Source: Eubacteriales bacterium
GTDB lineage: Bacteria; Bacillota; Clostridia; Lachnospirales; Lachnospiraceae
DNA length: 11,436 nucleotides
Reading direction: 5' to 3'
Assembly (NCBI GenBank): GCA_030536565.1
Contig: JAUNPT010000070.1
Location: 1-11,436, forward strand
The translations under genes were made by a program, and so were the position numbers. Shown here piece by piece: positions 1 through 7,015 of the stretch. Position 1 is the first letter of the stretch, and each line of letters starts with the position of its first letter. The notes under the pieces were generated by a model. It made no database searches. It worked only from the letters and a program-made list of their open reading frames with translations, and was not told where the DNA came from.

Positions 1-1
1 G

Positions 2-91
2 AAAATAATTGAAGAAATTACTGATGTGCAATGGTCTGATAAAGAAGAAAAAGAATTTATAGATAATTTATTTAAAAATGATACTGTCTAA
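2..91 (+). CDS. C-terminal end of an unidentified protein (partial)
   Basis: An open frame runs in from the left edge and stops at TAA 89-91, giving 29 residues ending in FKNDTV. The tail is charged and probably helical, rich in Glu, Asp and Lys (for example SDKEEKEF), with one Trp. The codon use fits an AT-rich host. I cannot assign a family from this tail. The repeat-rich non-coding DNA just downstream would suit a gene at the edge of an integrated element, but that is inference. It could also be a chance open frame, because only 90 bases are visible. Confidence 0.4.
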   Translation, partial: KIIEEITDVQWSDKEEKEFIDNLFKNDTV

Positions 92-102
92 AAAATATAA
101 TT

Positions 103-163
103 TGCACCCCCTACCTTTTCTAATCGTTAAACGGTTCAAAAATCGGAGTAGTCTGCACCCCCT
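103..163 (+). repeat. Two direct copies of TGCACCCCCT
   Basis: TGCACCCCCT occurs at 103-112 and again at 154-163, starts 51 bases apart. C-runs like this are unusual in this AT-rich window. The copies lie between the partial gene at the left edge and the phosphatase gene. Their function is unknown; protein-binding sites or mobile-element subterminal repeats are possible. Confidence 0.5.
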
Positions 164-196
164 TAACTGACTACCAAGTGACTACTATCGACTACT
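147..196. repeat. GACTAC repeats at helical spacing, with one inverted copy
   Basis: GACTAC is present at 169-174, 180-185 and 190-195, so copies start 11 and 10 bases apart, on one face of the helix. The last two extend to GACTACT. The reverse complement AGTAGTC lies at 147-153 and could pair with either of them. The pattern resembles a multi-site protein-binding region, such as an operator or the arm-type sites of a recombinase. No binding protein can be named from the sequence. Confidence 0.45.
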
Positions 197-323
197 ACAC
201 TAGGCTGTAATTTTCCACATTTTGCGTGTTTTCCATTAACCTTCACAGAAGTGTGCAAGTCAGGAAAACTCAAAAAAGTCCGCAAAACTGGGCAAGTTAT
301 GGCATTTCAGGAGGAAAAATACA

Positions 324-773
324 ATGATAAAAATACTTTTCATCTGCCACGGAAACATCTGCCGCAGCCCAATGGCAGAGTATGTTATGAGAGATTTGAT
401 TAATAGAGAAGGCAGGGCAGGGGAGTTTTATGTTGAGTCTGCTGCTACAAGCAGAGAGGAGATTGGAAATCCTGTGTATCCGCCTGCAAAGAAAATACTT
501 GGTATGCATGGAATTAGATGCGATGGGCATGCAGCAAGGCAGATTACAAGGAAGGATTATGATGAGTTCGATTACATTATTGGCATGGAGCAGTTTAATG
601 TTAAAAATATGAAGCGCATATTTGGAGAAGACACATCTGGCAAGATAAGCCTACTTAGAGATTATACTGACAAACCAGGGGATATTGCGGACCCATGGTA
701 TTCCGGAGACTTTGAAACGACTTATGAGCAGGTACTTGAAGGCTGTAAGGGTCTGTACGCTGCAATTCAGTAA
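324..773 (+). CDS. Low-molecular-weight protein tyrosine phosphatase
   Basis: This 149-residue protein has the full length of the cytoplasmic LMW-PTP family, which removes phosphate from phosphotyrosine, or from phosphoarginine in the YwlE branch. The phosphate-binding loop CX5R sits at the N-terminus (C8-H-G-N-I-C-R14-S15), with C8 as nucleophile. The general-acid Asp is in the D123-P-W-Y motif near the C-terminus. The ATG follows a good ribosome binding site (GGAGG at about 310-314). In many bacteria such genes work with a tyrosine kinase in capsule or exopolysaccharide control, but no kinase or polysaccharide gene is near here, so the substrate is open. I found no clear promoter in the 230 bases upstream and no terminator after the stop. 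The family call is very safe; the tyrosine versus arginine substrate is not decided. Confidence 0.93.
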   Translation: MIKILFICHGNICRSPMAEYVMRDLINREGRAGEFYVESAATSREEIGNPVYPPAKKILGMHGIRCDGHAARQITRKDYDEFDYIIGMEQFNVKNMKRIFGEDTSGKISLLRDYTDKPGDIADPWYSGDFETTYEQVLEGCKGLYAAIQ

Positions 774-946
774 AACAGATATGTGTTGATGGGGTAATAT
801 ATTTATATTTGCATTTGTAGAAAATATATGAGATTATAATACCTATGGGAAATCTGGATAATTGTGAAACACAGTTTTTGACTGGGCAGATGAAAATATT
901 TCGTAAATAAGCTATGTAGAAAACAGGCTAAAGGAGACAGACACTG

Positions 947-1789
947 ATGGGAGTTATAATATTCATAATAATTATACTGGCTATTAGGCGTAATAATAAT
1001 GGAAAACCAGTATTTAAAAATAATAATATTGGGACAATAATATTTATGCTGATTTTCCTTTCAGTTTTTGCATCGATTATTCAGGGCATTTTTTCTGGCA
1101 TATTTGGAATAGGCAGAGTGTTTACATTCCTGTTAGGACCATTGATTTATGTTTTTGTAGTAGCTGCACTTTTTATATATATTATAAAAGGATTTATAAC
1201 AAAAAATAAGAAAAACAGGAGTGATGGGGGCTCATATGATGGAACGTACAGCGAAATGAATAACAGGAGGCATACATATGCGGGAATATTTAAACTTAGC
1301 CGTTCGTCCAAGAAAAGGCTTAGGATTGTCCGTAAATTTAATGACAGATACAAGCTTTACCTTACTGATGAACAGGAACAGAGAATAGTTGATTTTTCTT
1401 ATGTTTCATCTGCATGGGAACATGAGCTGGCTTCTATGAAGGACGGATATGAATCTGTGTATGAATGGCTTACAGGAGGTACTCCGTGGCTCCGTACCTA
1501 TTTGTATGTATTTAAGGTTCAGACAATAGTGCCTGATTTAACGCAGCAGGAGAGTATCACGCTGAGAGCCTTTTGCGATGTACTTCAGTATGCGGAAAAT
1601 TCTGGCTGTATGAGCATAGAATCGGCAATTGAGGCGGTAAATAAAGCATATTTCACGACATTTGATACTATTACAATTATGATTGCACGCAAGTTTGCAG
1701 AATCAAAGGGATATAAATATAAGCTGCCAGTCGATGACGATATCGTGATGGATAAAACAGAAGAACTTAAAAAGAAATATCAGATATAG
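947..1789 (+). CDS. Unrecognised membrane-anchored protein with soluble C-terminal domain
   Basis: I do not recognise this 280-residue protein. It opens with a short hydrophobic stretch (about residues 3-13) and then RR, followed by two stronger membrane segments at about 29-54 and 58-83. A Lys/Asn-rich stretch and a Gly/Ser/Tyr/Asn linker (about 84-110) follow. The rest, about 112-280, is a soluble, mostly helical domain rich in Tyr and aromatic residues, with WEHE near 157-160 and a KK-rich end. After the basic loop (KNKKNR) the soluble part should lie inside the cell by the positive-inside rule. The ATG follows AAGGAGA at 931-937, which makes the start convincing. A perfect TATAAT lies at 835-840, but without a well-placed -35 box. 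No enzyme motif is visible, and neither neighbour hints at a role. Confidence 0.85.
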   Translation: MGVIIFIIIILAIRRNNNGKPVFKNNNIGTIIFMLIFLSVFASIIQGIFSGIFGIGRVFTFLLGPLIYVFVVAALFIYIIKGFITKNKKNRSDGGSYDGTYSEMNNRRHTYAGIFKLSRSSKKRLRIVRKFNDRYKLYLTDEQEQRIVDFSYVSSAWEHELASMKDGYESVYEWLTGGTPWLRTYLYVFKVQTIVPDLTQQESITLRAFCDVLQYAENSGCMSIESAIEAVNKAYFTTFDTITIMIARKFAESKGYKYKLPVDDDIVMDKTEELKKKYQI

Positions 1790-1889
1790 ATATATTTGGT
1801 CATATAATTGAAATGCAATAATATAATATTAAAGAATATTGTGTTAATTCTGCACAGTAATGAAGAAGCTTATAAAAATGGGGGTATAG

Positions 1890-2672
1890 ATGCCAATAGA
1901 GATTGTCAGAGGGCTGATGATTCCTTTTTTAGGAACCTCATTAGGTGCAGCCTGTGTGTTATTTATGAAAGAGACTCTGAATATTAAGGTGGAAAAGGCA
2001 CTTACAGGATTTGCGGCGGGTGTTATGGTGGCGGCTTCAATATGGAGCCTTATAATACCTGCTATTAATCAGAGCGGAGGTATGGGAAGGTTCGCATTTT
2101 TGCCTGCGTTTGTTGGATTTTGGCTTGGAATTTTATTCCTGCTTGTATTAGATCATGTAATTCCTCATATTCACATGAATAGTGAGGAATCCGAGGGTCC
2201 TAAGAGCAGTCTGAAAAAAACGACGATGATGGTTTTAGCGGTTACTCTCCATAATATTCCAGAGGGTATGGCAGTAGGAGTAGTTTATGCAGGCTGGAGA
2301 GCTGGAAATTCAGAAATTACAATTGCCGGGGCGGTGGCTCTTTCTATAGGTATTGCAATTCAGAATTTTCCTGAGGGAGCAATTATATCACTGCCACTGC
2401 GTGCCAACGGAAAAACAAAGGGAAATGCACTTTTATATGGTATATTATCAGGTGTAGTTGAGCCAGCTGCGGCTGTTTTTACTATTATGTTATCAGGGCT
2501 CATTATTCCACTGCTTCCATATTTACTCAGCTTTGCGGCAGGTGCCATGATGTATGTTGTAGTTGAGGAGCTGATTCCTGAAATGTCTCAGGGAAAGCAT
2601 ACAGATATAGGAACAATAATGTTTGCTCTTGGATTTACAGTTATGATGATGCTTGATGTTGCATTAGGATAA
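1890..2672 (+). CDS. ZIP-family divalent metal transporter
   Basis: This is a 260-residue, almost wholly hydrophobic protein of the ZIP (GufA/ZupT-like) family, which carries Zn2+ and other divalent metals into the cytoplasm. The two metal-site motifs are clear: H121-N-I-P-E125-G in one membrane helix and N159-F-P-E162-G in the next. A further E191-P and the E226-E227 pair lie in later helices. A short His-containing loop (HVIPHIH, about 89-95) and a Ser/Glu/Lys stretch separate the N-terminal three helices from the core. About eight membrane segments fit the family length. The start follows GGGGGT at 1880-1885, a weak but plausible ribosome binding site. The gene stands alone and ends at a strong terminator. 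Metal preference cannot be read from the sequence. Confidence 0.92.
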   Translation: MPIEIVRGLMIPFLGTSLGAACVLFMKETLNIKVEKALTGFAAGVMVAASIWSLIIPAINQSGGMGRFAFLPAFVGFWLGILFLLVLDHVIPHIHMNSEESEGPKSSLKKTTMMVLAVTLHNIPEGMAVGVVYAGWRAGNSEITIAGAVALSIGIAIQNFPEGAIISLPLRANGKTKGNALLYGILSGVVEPAAAVFTIMLSGLIIPLLPYLLSFAAGAMMYVVVEELIPEMSQGKHTDIGTIMFALGFTVMMMLDVALG

Positions 2673-2680
2673 AATTATAT

Positions 2681-2738
2681 AATCTTCTTAAGCAGATAGG
2701 GCTTAGCAGCCGGAATCTCCTTAAGAAGATTTTTTTTG
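2681..2738 (+). terminator. Strong intrinsic terminator after the metal transporter
   Basis: AATCTTCTTAAG (2681-2692) pairs perfectly with CTTAAGAAGATT (2720-2731), followed directly by a run of T. The loop is itself structured: AGAT (2694-2697) pairs with ATCT (2715-2718), and GGCT (2700-2703) pairs with AGCC (2708-2711) around a TAGC tetraloop. It begins nine bases after the stop codon and insulates the fructose operon from read-through. Confidence 0.9.
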
Positions 2739-2828
2739 CTGCTGATTTCCTGATTCTGCTGTTATATGGTGAATTTGATTGAAAATGAAATTATCTGCAA
2801 GAATATGAAAGAAAATGCAATGAAATGC

Positions 2829-2857
2829 TTGATTAATATAAAAATAAGTTGTATGAT
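2829..2857 (+). promoter_or_regulatory. Probable sigma-A promoter of the fructose operon
   Basis: TTGATT (2829-2834) and TATGAT (2852-2857) are separated by exactly 17 bases, matching four and five of six consensus positions. Transcription would start near 2864, leaving a leader of about 110 bases before fruR. The region lies after the upstream terminator. A weaker alternative is TTGTGG (2891-2896) with TATTAA (2914-2919), also 17 bases apart. No start site is proven. Confidence 0.6.
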
Positions 2858-2877
2858 ATGTACAGATAAAAGAGAAA

Positions 2878-2889
2878 TGCAATATTGCA
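2878..2889. promoter_or_regulatory. 12-bp palindrome TGCAATATTGCA, candidate operator
   Basis: A perfect 12-bp palindrome lies about 15 bases after the predicted transcription start. Its left half is part of AAATGCAAT (2875-2883), which also occurs at 2813-2821 just upstream of the -35 box. The two copies therefore flank the promoter. DeoR-type repressors commonly bind repeated sites around their own promoter, so FruR is the natural candidate; this is inference. Confidence 0.45.
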
Positions 2890-2960
2890 ATTGTGGAATA
2901 TAACTATTTCACGTATTAAAAAAAATACATACATGTGAGGCAGAAGAATAAAAGGAAGGA

Positions 2961-2967
2961 AAGGAGG
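2961..2967 (+). promoter_or_regulatory. Ribosome binding site that decides the fruR start
   Basis: AAGGAGG is a perfect anti-Shine-Dalgarno match with six bases before ATG 2974. It argues against the in-frame GTG at 2935, which would put this site inside the coding sequence and add a 13-residue Lys/Arg-rich stretch foreign to the family. Confidence 0.85.
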
Positions 2968-2973
2968 AAAAAT

Positions 2974-3717
2974 ATGCTGGCAGAAGAACGACTTAGAAAA
3001 ATACTGCAGATTCTTCAAAAAAAGAATAGTGTAACATTGTCAGAGCTTACGGATACACTTAATATTTCGGAGGCAACTATAAGGCGTGACCTTACAGAAT
3101 TGGACAATCAGGGGCTTCTGATAAAGGTAAGAGGCGGCGCAGTATCTAATAAAGGAGCTTATTCAACAAGAGATGAGGAGGTTGCGGTAAGACAGACAGT
3201 TAATCTGACAGAGAAAAATAAAATTGCAGAATTTGCGGCAGCATTGTTAAAACAAGGTGACTTTGTATATATAGATGCTGGTACAACAACCGAGCTGATG
3301 ATTGACTATATCACGCAGAAAGATGTGAGTTTTGTTACTAACGCTATTGGACATGCAAAAAAACTTACTCAGAAAGGATATAAGGTATATATTCTTGGAG
3401 GTCAGTTCAAGCTATCAACAGAGGCTATTGTTGGAGCAGAGGCAATTGAAAGTCTTAAAAAGTATAATTTTACCAAGGGCTTTTGGGGTGTTAACGGACT
3501 AAATCCGGTAAATGGATATACAACACCAGAGGTTTCAGAGGCTTCGATTAAGAAGGAATCTATGAAACATTGTAAAGAAACCTTCATACTTGCAGACCAG
3601 AGCAAATTTTCACAGATTTCAAGCGTTACATTTGCCGAATTTACATCAGCAGCTATTATTACGAATGGAGCCAGTGAGAAGCTGCTTAAAGAATATGATA
3701 ATATTATAGTTGTCTAA
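2974..3717 (+). CDS. fruR: DeoR-family fructose operon repressor
   Basis: This 247-residue protein is a DeoR-family regulator of standard length. The N-terminal winged helix-turn-helix carries the family signature at residues 21-40 (LSELTDTLNISEATIRRDL), followed by RGGA at 53-56. The C-terminal sugar-phosphate sensor domain has D101-A-G-T-T-T, G142-G143 and the D208-Q-S-K-F loop that closes around ligand phosphate. As first gene of a fruR-fruK-fruA operon it most likely represses the operon and itself, and is released by fructose-1-phosphate or fructose-1,6-bisphosphate, as known for Gram-positive FruR proteins. The ATG follows a perfect AAGGAGG. Only 14 bases separate its stop from fruK. 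The ligand and operator are inferred from the neighbourhood. DeoR family is certain, FruR very likely. Confidence 0.93.
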   Translation: MLAEERLRKILQILQKKNSVTLSELTDTLNISEATIRRDLTELDNQGLLIKVRGGAVSNKGAYSTRDEEVAVRQTVNLTEKNKIAEFAAALLKQGDFVYIDAGTTTELMIDYITQKDVSFVTNAIGHAKKLTQKGYKVYILGGQFKLSTEAIVGAEAIESLKKYNFTKGFWGVNGLNPVNGYTTPEVSEASIKKESMKHCKETFILADQSKFSQISSVTFAEFTSAAIITNGASEKLLKEYDNIIVV

Positions 3718-3731
3718 AACAAGGAGGATTT

Positions 3732-4652
3732 ATGATTTATACAGTTACTTTTAATCCTTCACTTGATTATATCGTTTCTGTGAAGGATTTTAAAACTGGA
3801 CGAGTTAACCGAACCAGTACGGAGATAATGTTCCCCGGAGGAAAAGGAATTAATGTGTCAATTGTTTTAAAAAATCTTGGATATGATTCAATAGCACTGG
3901 GATTCACAGCAGGCTTTACGGGGGAAGAAATTATTAAGCAGCTAAGGCATTCAGGCGTAAAAAATGATTTCATAACAGTTGATGATGGCCTTTCCAGAAT
4001 AAATGTAAAAATCAGGTCTGATGAAGAATCAGAAATTAACGGACAGGGGCCTGTGATTACAGGCGGCAATATAGAAATTCTTTATGAGAAGCTTGAACTG
4101 CTTAAGGCAGGAGACATTCTTGTACTTGCAGGAAGTATTCCTGATGTGATGCCTCAGTCAATTTATATGGATATTATGAAACATTTAGAAAACAAAGATA
4201 TACGTATTGTAGTTGATGCAACTAAGGCGCTGCTGCTGAATGTTATTCCACATCATCCATTTCTTGTAAAACCTAATAACCATGAGCTTGGTGAAATGTT
4301 TGGAGTGACAATCACAGATAAAAAGGACGTTATAAGCTATGCCGGAAAATTAAAGGATATGGGAGCGGAAAATGTGCTTATATCCATGGCAGGAAAGGGC
4401 GCTGTTTTACTTTCGGCAGATGGTCATATTTATGAGGCTGAAGCTCCAAAGGGAAAAGTTGTTAATTCAGTAGGAGCAGGGGATTCAATGGTTGCCGGGT
4501 TTATTTCAGGGTATCTTGCGACAGGAGATTATAAAGAAGCATTTAAATATGGACTGTGTACAGGCAGTGCAAGTGCATTTTCTGAAAAGCTTGCAGAAAA
4601 GGAAGATGTTGAAAGGCTTATGAAGGTTAGTCAGGTAAATGTCATTATGTGA
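3732..4652 (+). CDS. fruK: 1-phosphofructokinase
   Basis: This 306-residue cytoplasmic kinase of the PfkB (ribokinase-like) family uses ATP to turn fructose-1-phosphate into fructose-1,6-bisphosphate, which enters glycolysis. Visible signatures are the N-terminal substrate region (TFNPSLDY, 6-13), P35-G-G-K-G-I-N41, the 1-phosphofructokinase-type INGQGP (102-107), KPN (180-182), and the C-terminal PfkB motif NSVGAGDSMVAGF (245-257) with D251 as catalytic base. Tagatose-6-phosphate kinase (LacC) is the close alternative, but the fruR-fruK-fruA order decides for FruK. The start follows AAGGAGG (3721-3727) with four bases between. The gene to its right begins 51 bases later with its own ribosome binding site and without a terminator in between. 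Confidence 0.95.
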   Translation: MIYTVTFNPSLDYIVSVKDFKTGRVNRTSTEIMFPGGKGINVSIVLKNLGYDSIALGFTAGFTGEEIIKQLRHSGVKNDFITVDDGLSRINVKIRSDEESEINGQGPVITGGNIEILYEKLELLKAGDILVLAGSIPDVMPQSIYMDIMKHLENKDIRIVVDATKALLLNVIPHHPFLVKPNNHELGEMFGVTITDKKDVISYAGKLKDMGAENVLISMAGKGAVLLSADGHIYEAEAPKGKVVNSVGAGDSMVAGFISGYLATGDYKEAFKYGLCTGSASAFSEKLAEKEDVERLMKVSQVNVIM

Positions 4653-4703
4653 CATAAAGTGATAATCAATAGGGTGGTATAAAAAATAGAAAGAAGGGTT
4701 ATT

Positions 4704-6638
4704 ATGAAAATTACAGATCTTTTAGATGTAAGAAGCATTGCTTTAAATAGTAAGGCCGCAGATAAGACAGATGTATTAAACAAAATGGTTGATTTAATGG
4801 TTAAAAGCGGCAAAATTAATAACAGAGAAAAATATTTAAAGGGAGTATTTGCAAGAGAAGAAGAAAGTACGACTGGTGTTGGGGAAGGTATTGCAATTCC
4901 TCATTGTAAATCTGATGCAGTTGACAGACCAGGACTTGCAGCAATGGTAGTACCAGATGGTGTGGATTTTGATTCTCTTGATGGTGAACCGGTTAATCTT
5001 ATATTCCTTATTGCGGCTCCTAATACAGAGGACAATGTCCATCTTGATGTACTTGGAAAATTGTCGATGCTTTTAATGAATGAAGAATTTACAAAGGAGC
5101 TTAAGAATGCTGAGACTGTAGAAGAATTTCTTAAAGTGATTGATTATGCAGAAAGCAGGAGAGATGAAGAAAAAGCTGAAAAAGAAAGCAAAACACAGAT
5201 AAGTCCAGCTAAGAGAATTAAGATTCTTGCTGTAACAGGGTGCCCTACAGGAATAGCACACACATATATGGCACAGGAGGCTCTTGAAAAGCAGGCTGCT
5301 GCTATGGGAGTTGATATAAAGGTTGAGACAAGAGGTTCAGGTGGTGCTAAAAATGTATTGACAGACGAGGAAATTGCAGAGGCAGATGGAATTATCGTTG
5401 CAGCGGATACAAAGGTTCCTATGGACAGATTCGCAGGAAAGCTTTTAATTGAAACTTCTGTTTCAGAGGGAATTGGTAAGCCGGAAAAGCTTATTAACAG
5501 AATTATTGATAAAGACGCTTCTGTATATAAAGCATCAGGTAAAGAAGAAAAGGCTTCATCATCTAAAGAAAAAAGCAGTGTTGGACATCAGCTTTATAAG
5601 CATTTGATGAACGGAGTATCTCATATGCTTCCATTTGTTGTTGGCGGTGGTATTCTTATTGCGATTGCATTTCTTTTAGATGATTATACAATCAACCCAG
5701 CAGGGTTTGGTACCAATACACCAGTTGCCGCATGGTTTAAGACAATTGGCGGATATGCTTTCAGTTTTATGCTGCCTGTACTTGCAGGATATATTGCAAT
5801 GAGCATTGCAGACCGCCCTGGGCTTGTGGTCGGCTTTGTAGGCGGTTATATAGCAACAGTTGGTTCAACATTTGCAGACCCAATGGCAAAAGCAACCGTT
5901 CCTTCAGGTTTCCTTGGGGCTTTGCTTGCAGGCTTTGCGGCAGGATATATTGTTCTTGCGCTTGAAAAAATATGTGATAAGTTACCTAAGGCTCTGGATG
6001 GTATTAAACCAGTCCTCATTTATCCGTTGGCAGGAACACTGCTTATAGGCGTATTAATGTGTGCTGTCGACCCGGCAATGGGAATGTTGAATACAGGCAT
6101 GACTAACCTGCTTAACTCAATGGGCAGCAGTTCTAAGATATTACTTGGCTGTGTAGTTGGTGCCATGATGTCAATTGATATGGGAGGCCCATTTAATAAG
6201 GCTGCGTATGTATTTGGAACAGGAATGCTTGCACAGCAGTCTGAAGGCGGCTTCATGATTATGGCAGCGGTTATGATTGGTGGTATGATTCCTCCATTTG
6301 CAATTGCAATTGCCACATTATTATTTAAGAATAAATTTACAGCAGATGAAAGAAAGTCTGGACCAGTCAATTTTATTATGGGGCTGTGCTTCATTTCGGA
6401 AGGAGCAATTCCTTATGCCGCCGCTGACCCAATACGTGTAATTCCGTCTTGTATGGCAGGTTCAGCAGTAGCTGGCGGACTTTCAATGGCATTTGGCTGT
6501 ACATTAAGAGCGCCTCATGGCGGAATATTTGTTTTCCCTACAATTGGAAATGTAGCTGGCTATATTGCGGCGTTTTTAATCGGCTCGGTTGTGTCAGCGG
6601 TACTGCTTGGAATTTTAAAGAAAAAGGTTATAAAATAA
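4704..6638 (+). CDS. fruA: Fructose-specific PTS enzyme IIABC
   Basis: This 644-residue membrane protein imports fructose and phosphorylates it to fructose-1-phosphate. Three domains follow in order. EIIA-Fru (about 1-150) has the phospho-histidine H67 in IPHCKS. A charged linker (about 150-170) leads to EIIB-Fru (about 172-270), whose phospho-cysteine C180 lies in VTGCPTGIAHTYMA. A Ser/Lys-rich linker (about 275-293) leads to EIIC-Fru (about 295-640), with many membrane segments and the family motifs MGGPFNKAAY (493-502), SEGAIPYAAADP (565-576) and APHGG (603-607). All three domains look complete, so phosphate can pass from HPr to H67, C180 and the sugar without another fructose-specific subunit. 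The ribosome binding site is AGAAGGG just upstream. The mannitol family is excluded by the Fru-type B and C motifs. Confidence 0.96.
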   Translation: MKITDLLDVRSIALNSKAADKTDVLNKMVDLMVKSGKINNREKYLKGVFAREEESTTGVGEGIAIPHCKSDAVDRPGLAAMVVPDGVDFDSLDGEPVNLIFLIAAPNTEDNVHLDVLGKLSMLLMNEEFTKELKNAETVEEFLKVIDYAESRRDEEKAEKESKTQISPAKRIKILAVTGCPTGIAHTYMAQEALEKQAAAMGVDIKVETRGSGGAKNVLTDEEIAEADGIIVAADTKVPMDRFAGKLLIETSVSEGIGKPEKLINRIIDKDASVYKASGKEEKASSSKEKSSVGHQLYKHLMNGVSHMLPFVVGGGILIAIAFLLDDYTINPAGFGTNTPVAAWFKTIGGYAFSFMLPVLAGYIAMSIADRPGLVVGFVGGYIATVGSTFADPMAKATVPSGFLGALLAGFAAGYIVLALEKICDKLPKALDGIKPVLIYPLAGTLLIGVLMCAVDPAMGMLNTGMTNLLNSMGSSSKILLGCVVGAMMSIDMGGPFNKAAYVFGTGMLAQQSEGGFMIMAAVMIGGMIPPFAIAIATLLFKNKFTADERKSGPVNFIMGLCFISEGAIPYAAADPIRVIPSCMAGSAVAGGLSMAFGCTLRAPHGGIFVFPTIGNVAGYIAAFLIGSVVSAVLLGILKKKVIK

Positions 6639-6716
6639 ATAGTAATAATTAATAAAATATTGTATAATAATTTATATTAGTTCGGATTTTGATTTGAAAA
6701 ATAAGGAGGATAATTA

Positions 6717-6974
6717 ATGAGAGAGTTTATTTATGTTTTAACAGACCCGGAGGGAATCCATGCAAGACCAGCAGGTGCACTTGTGAAGGCTGCTGCAGCA
6801 TTTTCATCAAATATTACAATAGGTAAAGACGGAAAAGATGTTGACGCAAAGAGAATCTTTGGTATAATGGGACTTGCTGCAAAGCAGGGAAATGAGATTA
6901 CCCTGAAAGCAGAAGGCGTAGATGAAGATGAAGCAATTGAGACATTAAGTAAGTTTTTAAAAGAAAATCTGTAA
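6717..6974 (+). CDS. ptsH: HPr phosphocarrier protein with Arg at position 46
   Basis: This 85-residue protein has normal HPr length. It carries the active-site motif G13-I-H15-A-R-P18, whose His15 takes phosphate from Enzyme I and passes it to EIIA domains such as that of FruA. The second regulatory motif of Gram-positive HPr normally contains Ser46, the target of HPr kinase. Here it reads D43-A-K-R46-I-F-G, so Ser46 is Arg (AGA, 6852-6854). It should be fully able to drive transport but not to be serine-phosphorylated, and so not act as a classic CcpA co-repressor. Unlike Crh, it keeps His15. The ATG follows a perfect AAGGAGG (6703-6709). It sits 78 bases after fruA in an AT-rich gap with no terminator, so it is probably co-transcribed. 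Enzyme I is not in the window. Confidence 0.95.
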   Translation: MREFIYVLTDPEGIHARPAGALVKAAAAFSSNITIGKDGKDVDAKRIFGIMGLAAKQGNEITLKAEGVDEDEAIETLSKFLKENL

Positions 6975-7015
6975 TTTATCATCTGACAAAAGAACAGGTT
7001 AAAGGTGGAGAAACA

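Noticed and set aside
147..196. GACTAC repeats as a CRISPR array
   Set aside because: Units of 6-7 bases at 10-11 base steps are far too short for repeat-spacer structure, and no cas gene is near.
835..840. Perfect TATAAT before the membrane protein gene as a promoter
   Set aside because: The nearest -35-like hexamers, TTGCAT (809-814) and TTGTAG (815-820), are 20 and 14 bases away, outside the usual range. In AT-rich DNA an isolated TATAAT is weak evidence.
845..910. 21-codon open frame upstream of the membrane protein gene
   Set aside because: It has no ribosome binding site and its translation is not distinctive. The nearby TATAAT would place the transcription start at or after its ATG.
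1819..1846. Hairpin between the membrane protein and ZIP genes as a terminator
   Set aside because: The stem is only A-U and G-U pairs and no T tract follows.
2935..2973. In-frame GTG at 2935 as an earlier fruR start
   Set aside because: It would translate through the perfect AAGGAGG at 2961-2967 and add a basic 13-residue stretch not seen in DeoR proteins. It also lacks its own ribosome binding site.
2739..2973. A cre site for CcpA before the fructose operon
   Set aside because: I found no pseudo-palindrome with the central CG of the cre consensus near the promoter.
3767..4069. 100-codon open frame on the minus strand within fruK
   Set aside because: It is antisense to a conserved kinase and has no motif.
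6020..6394. 124-codon open frame on the minus strand within fruA
   Set aside because: It is a shadow of the EIIC membrane domain. The coding evidence on the + strand is decisive.
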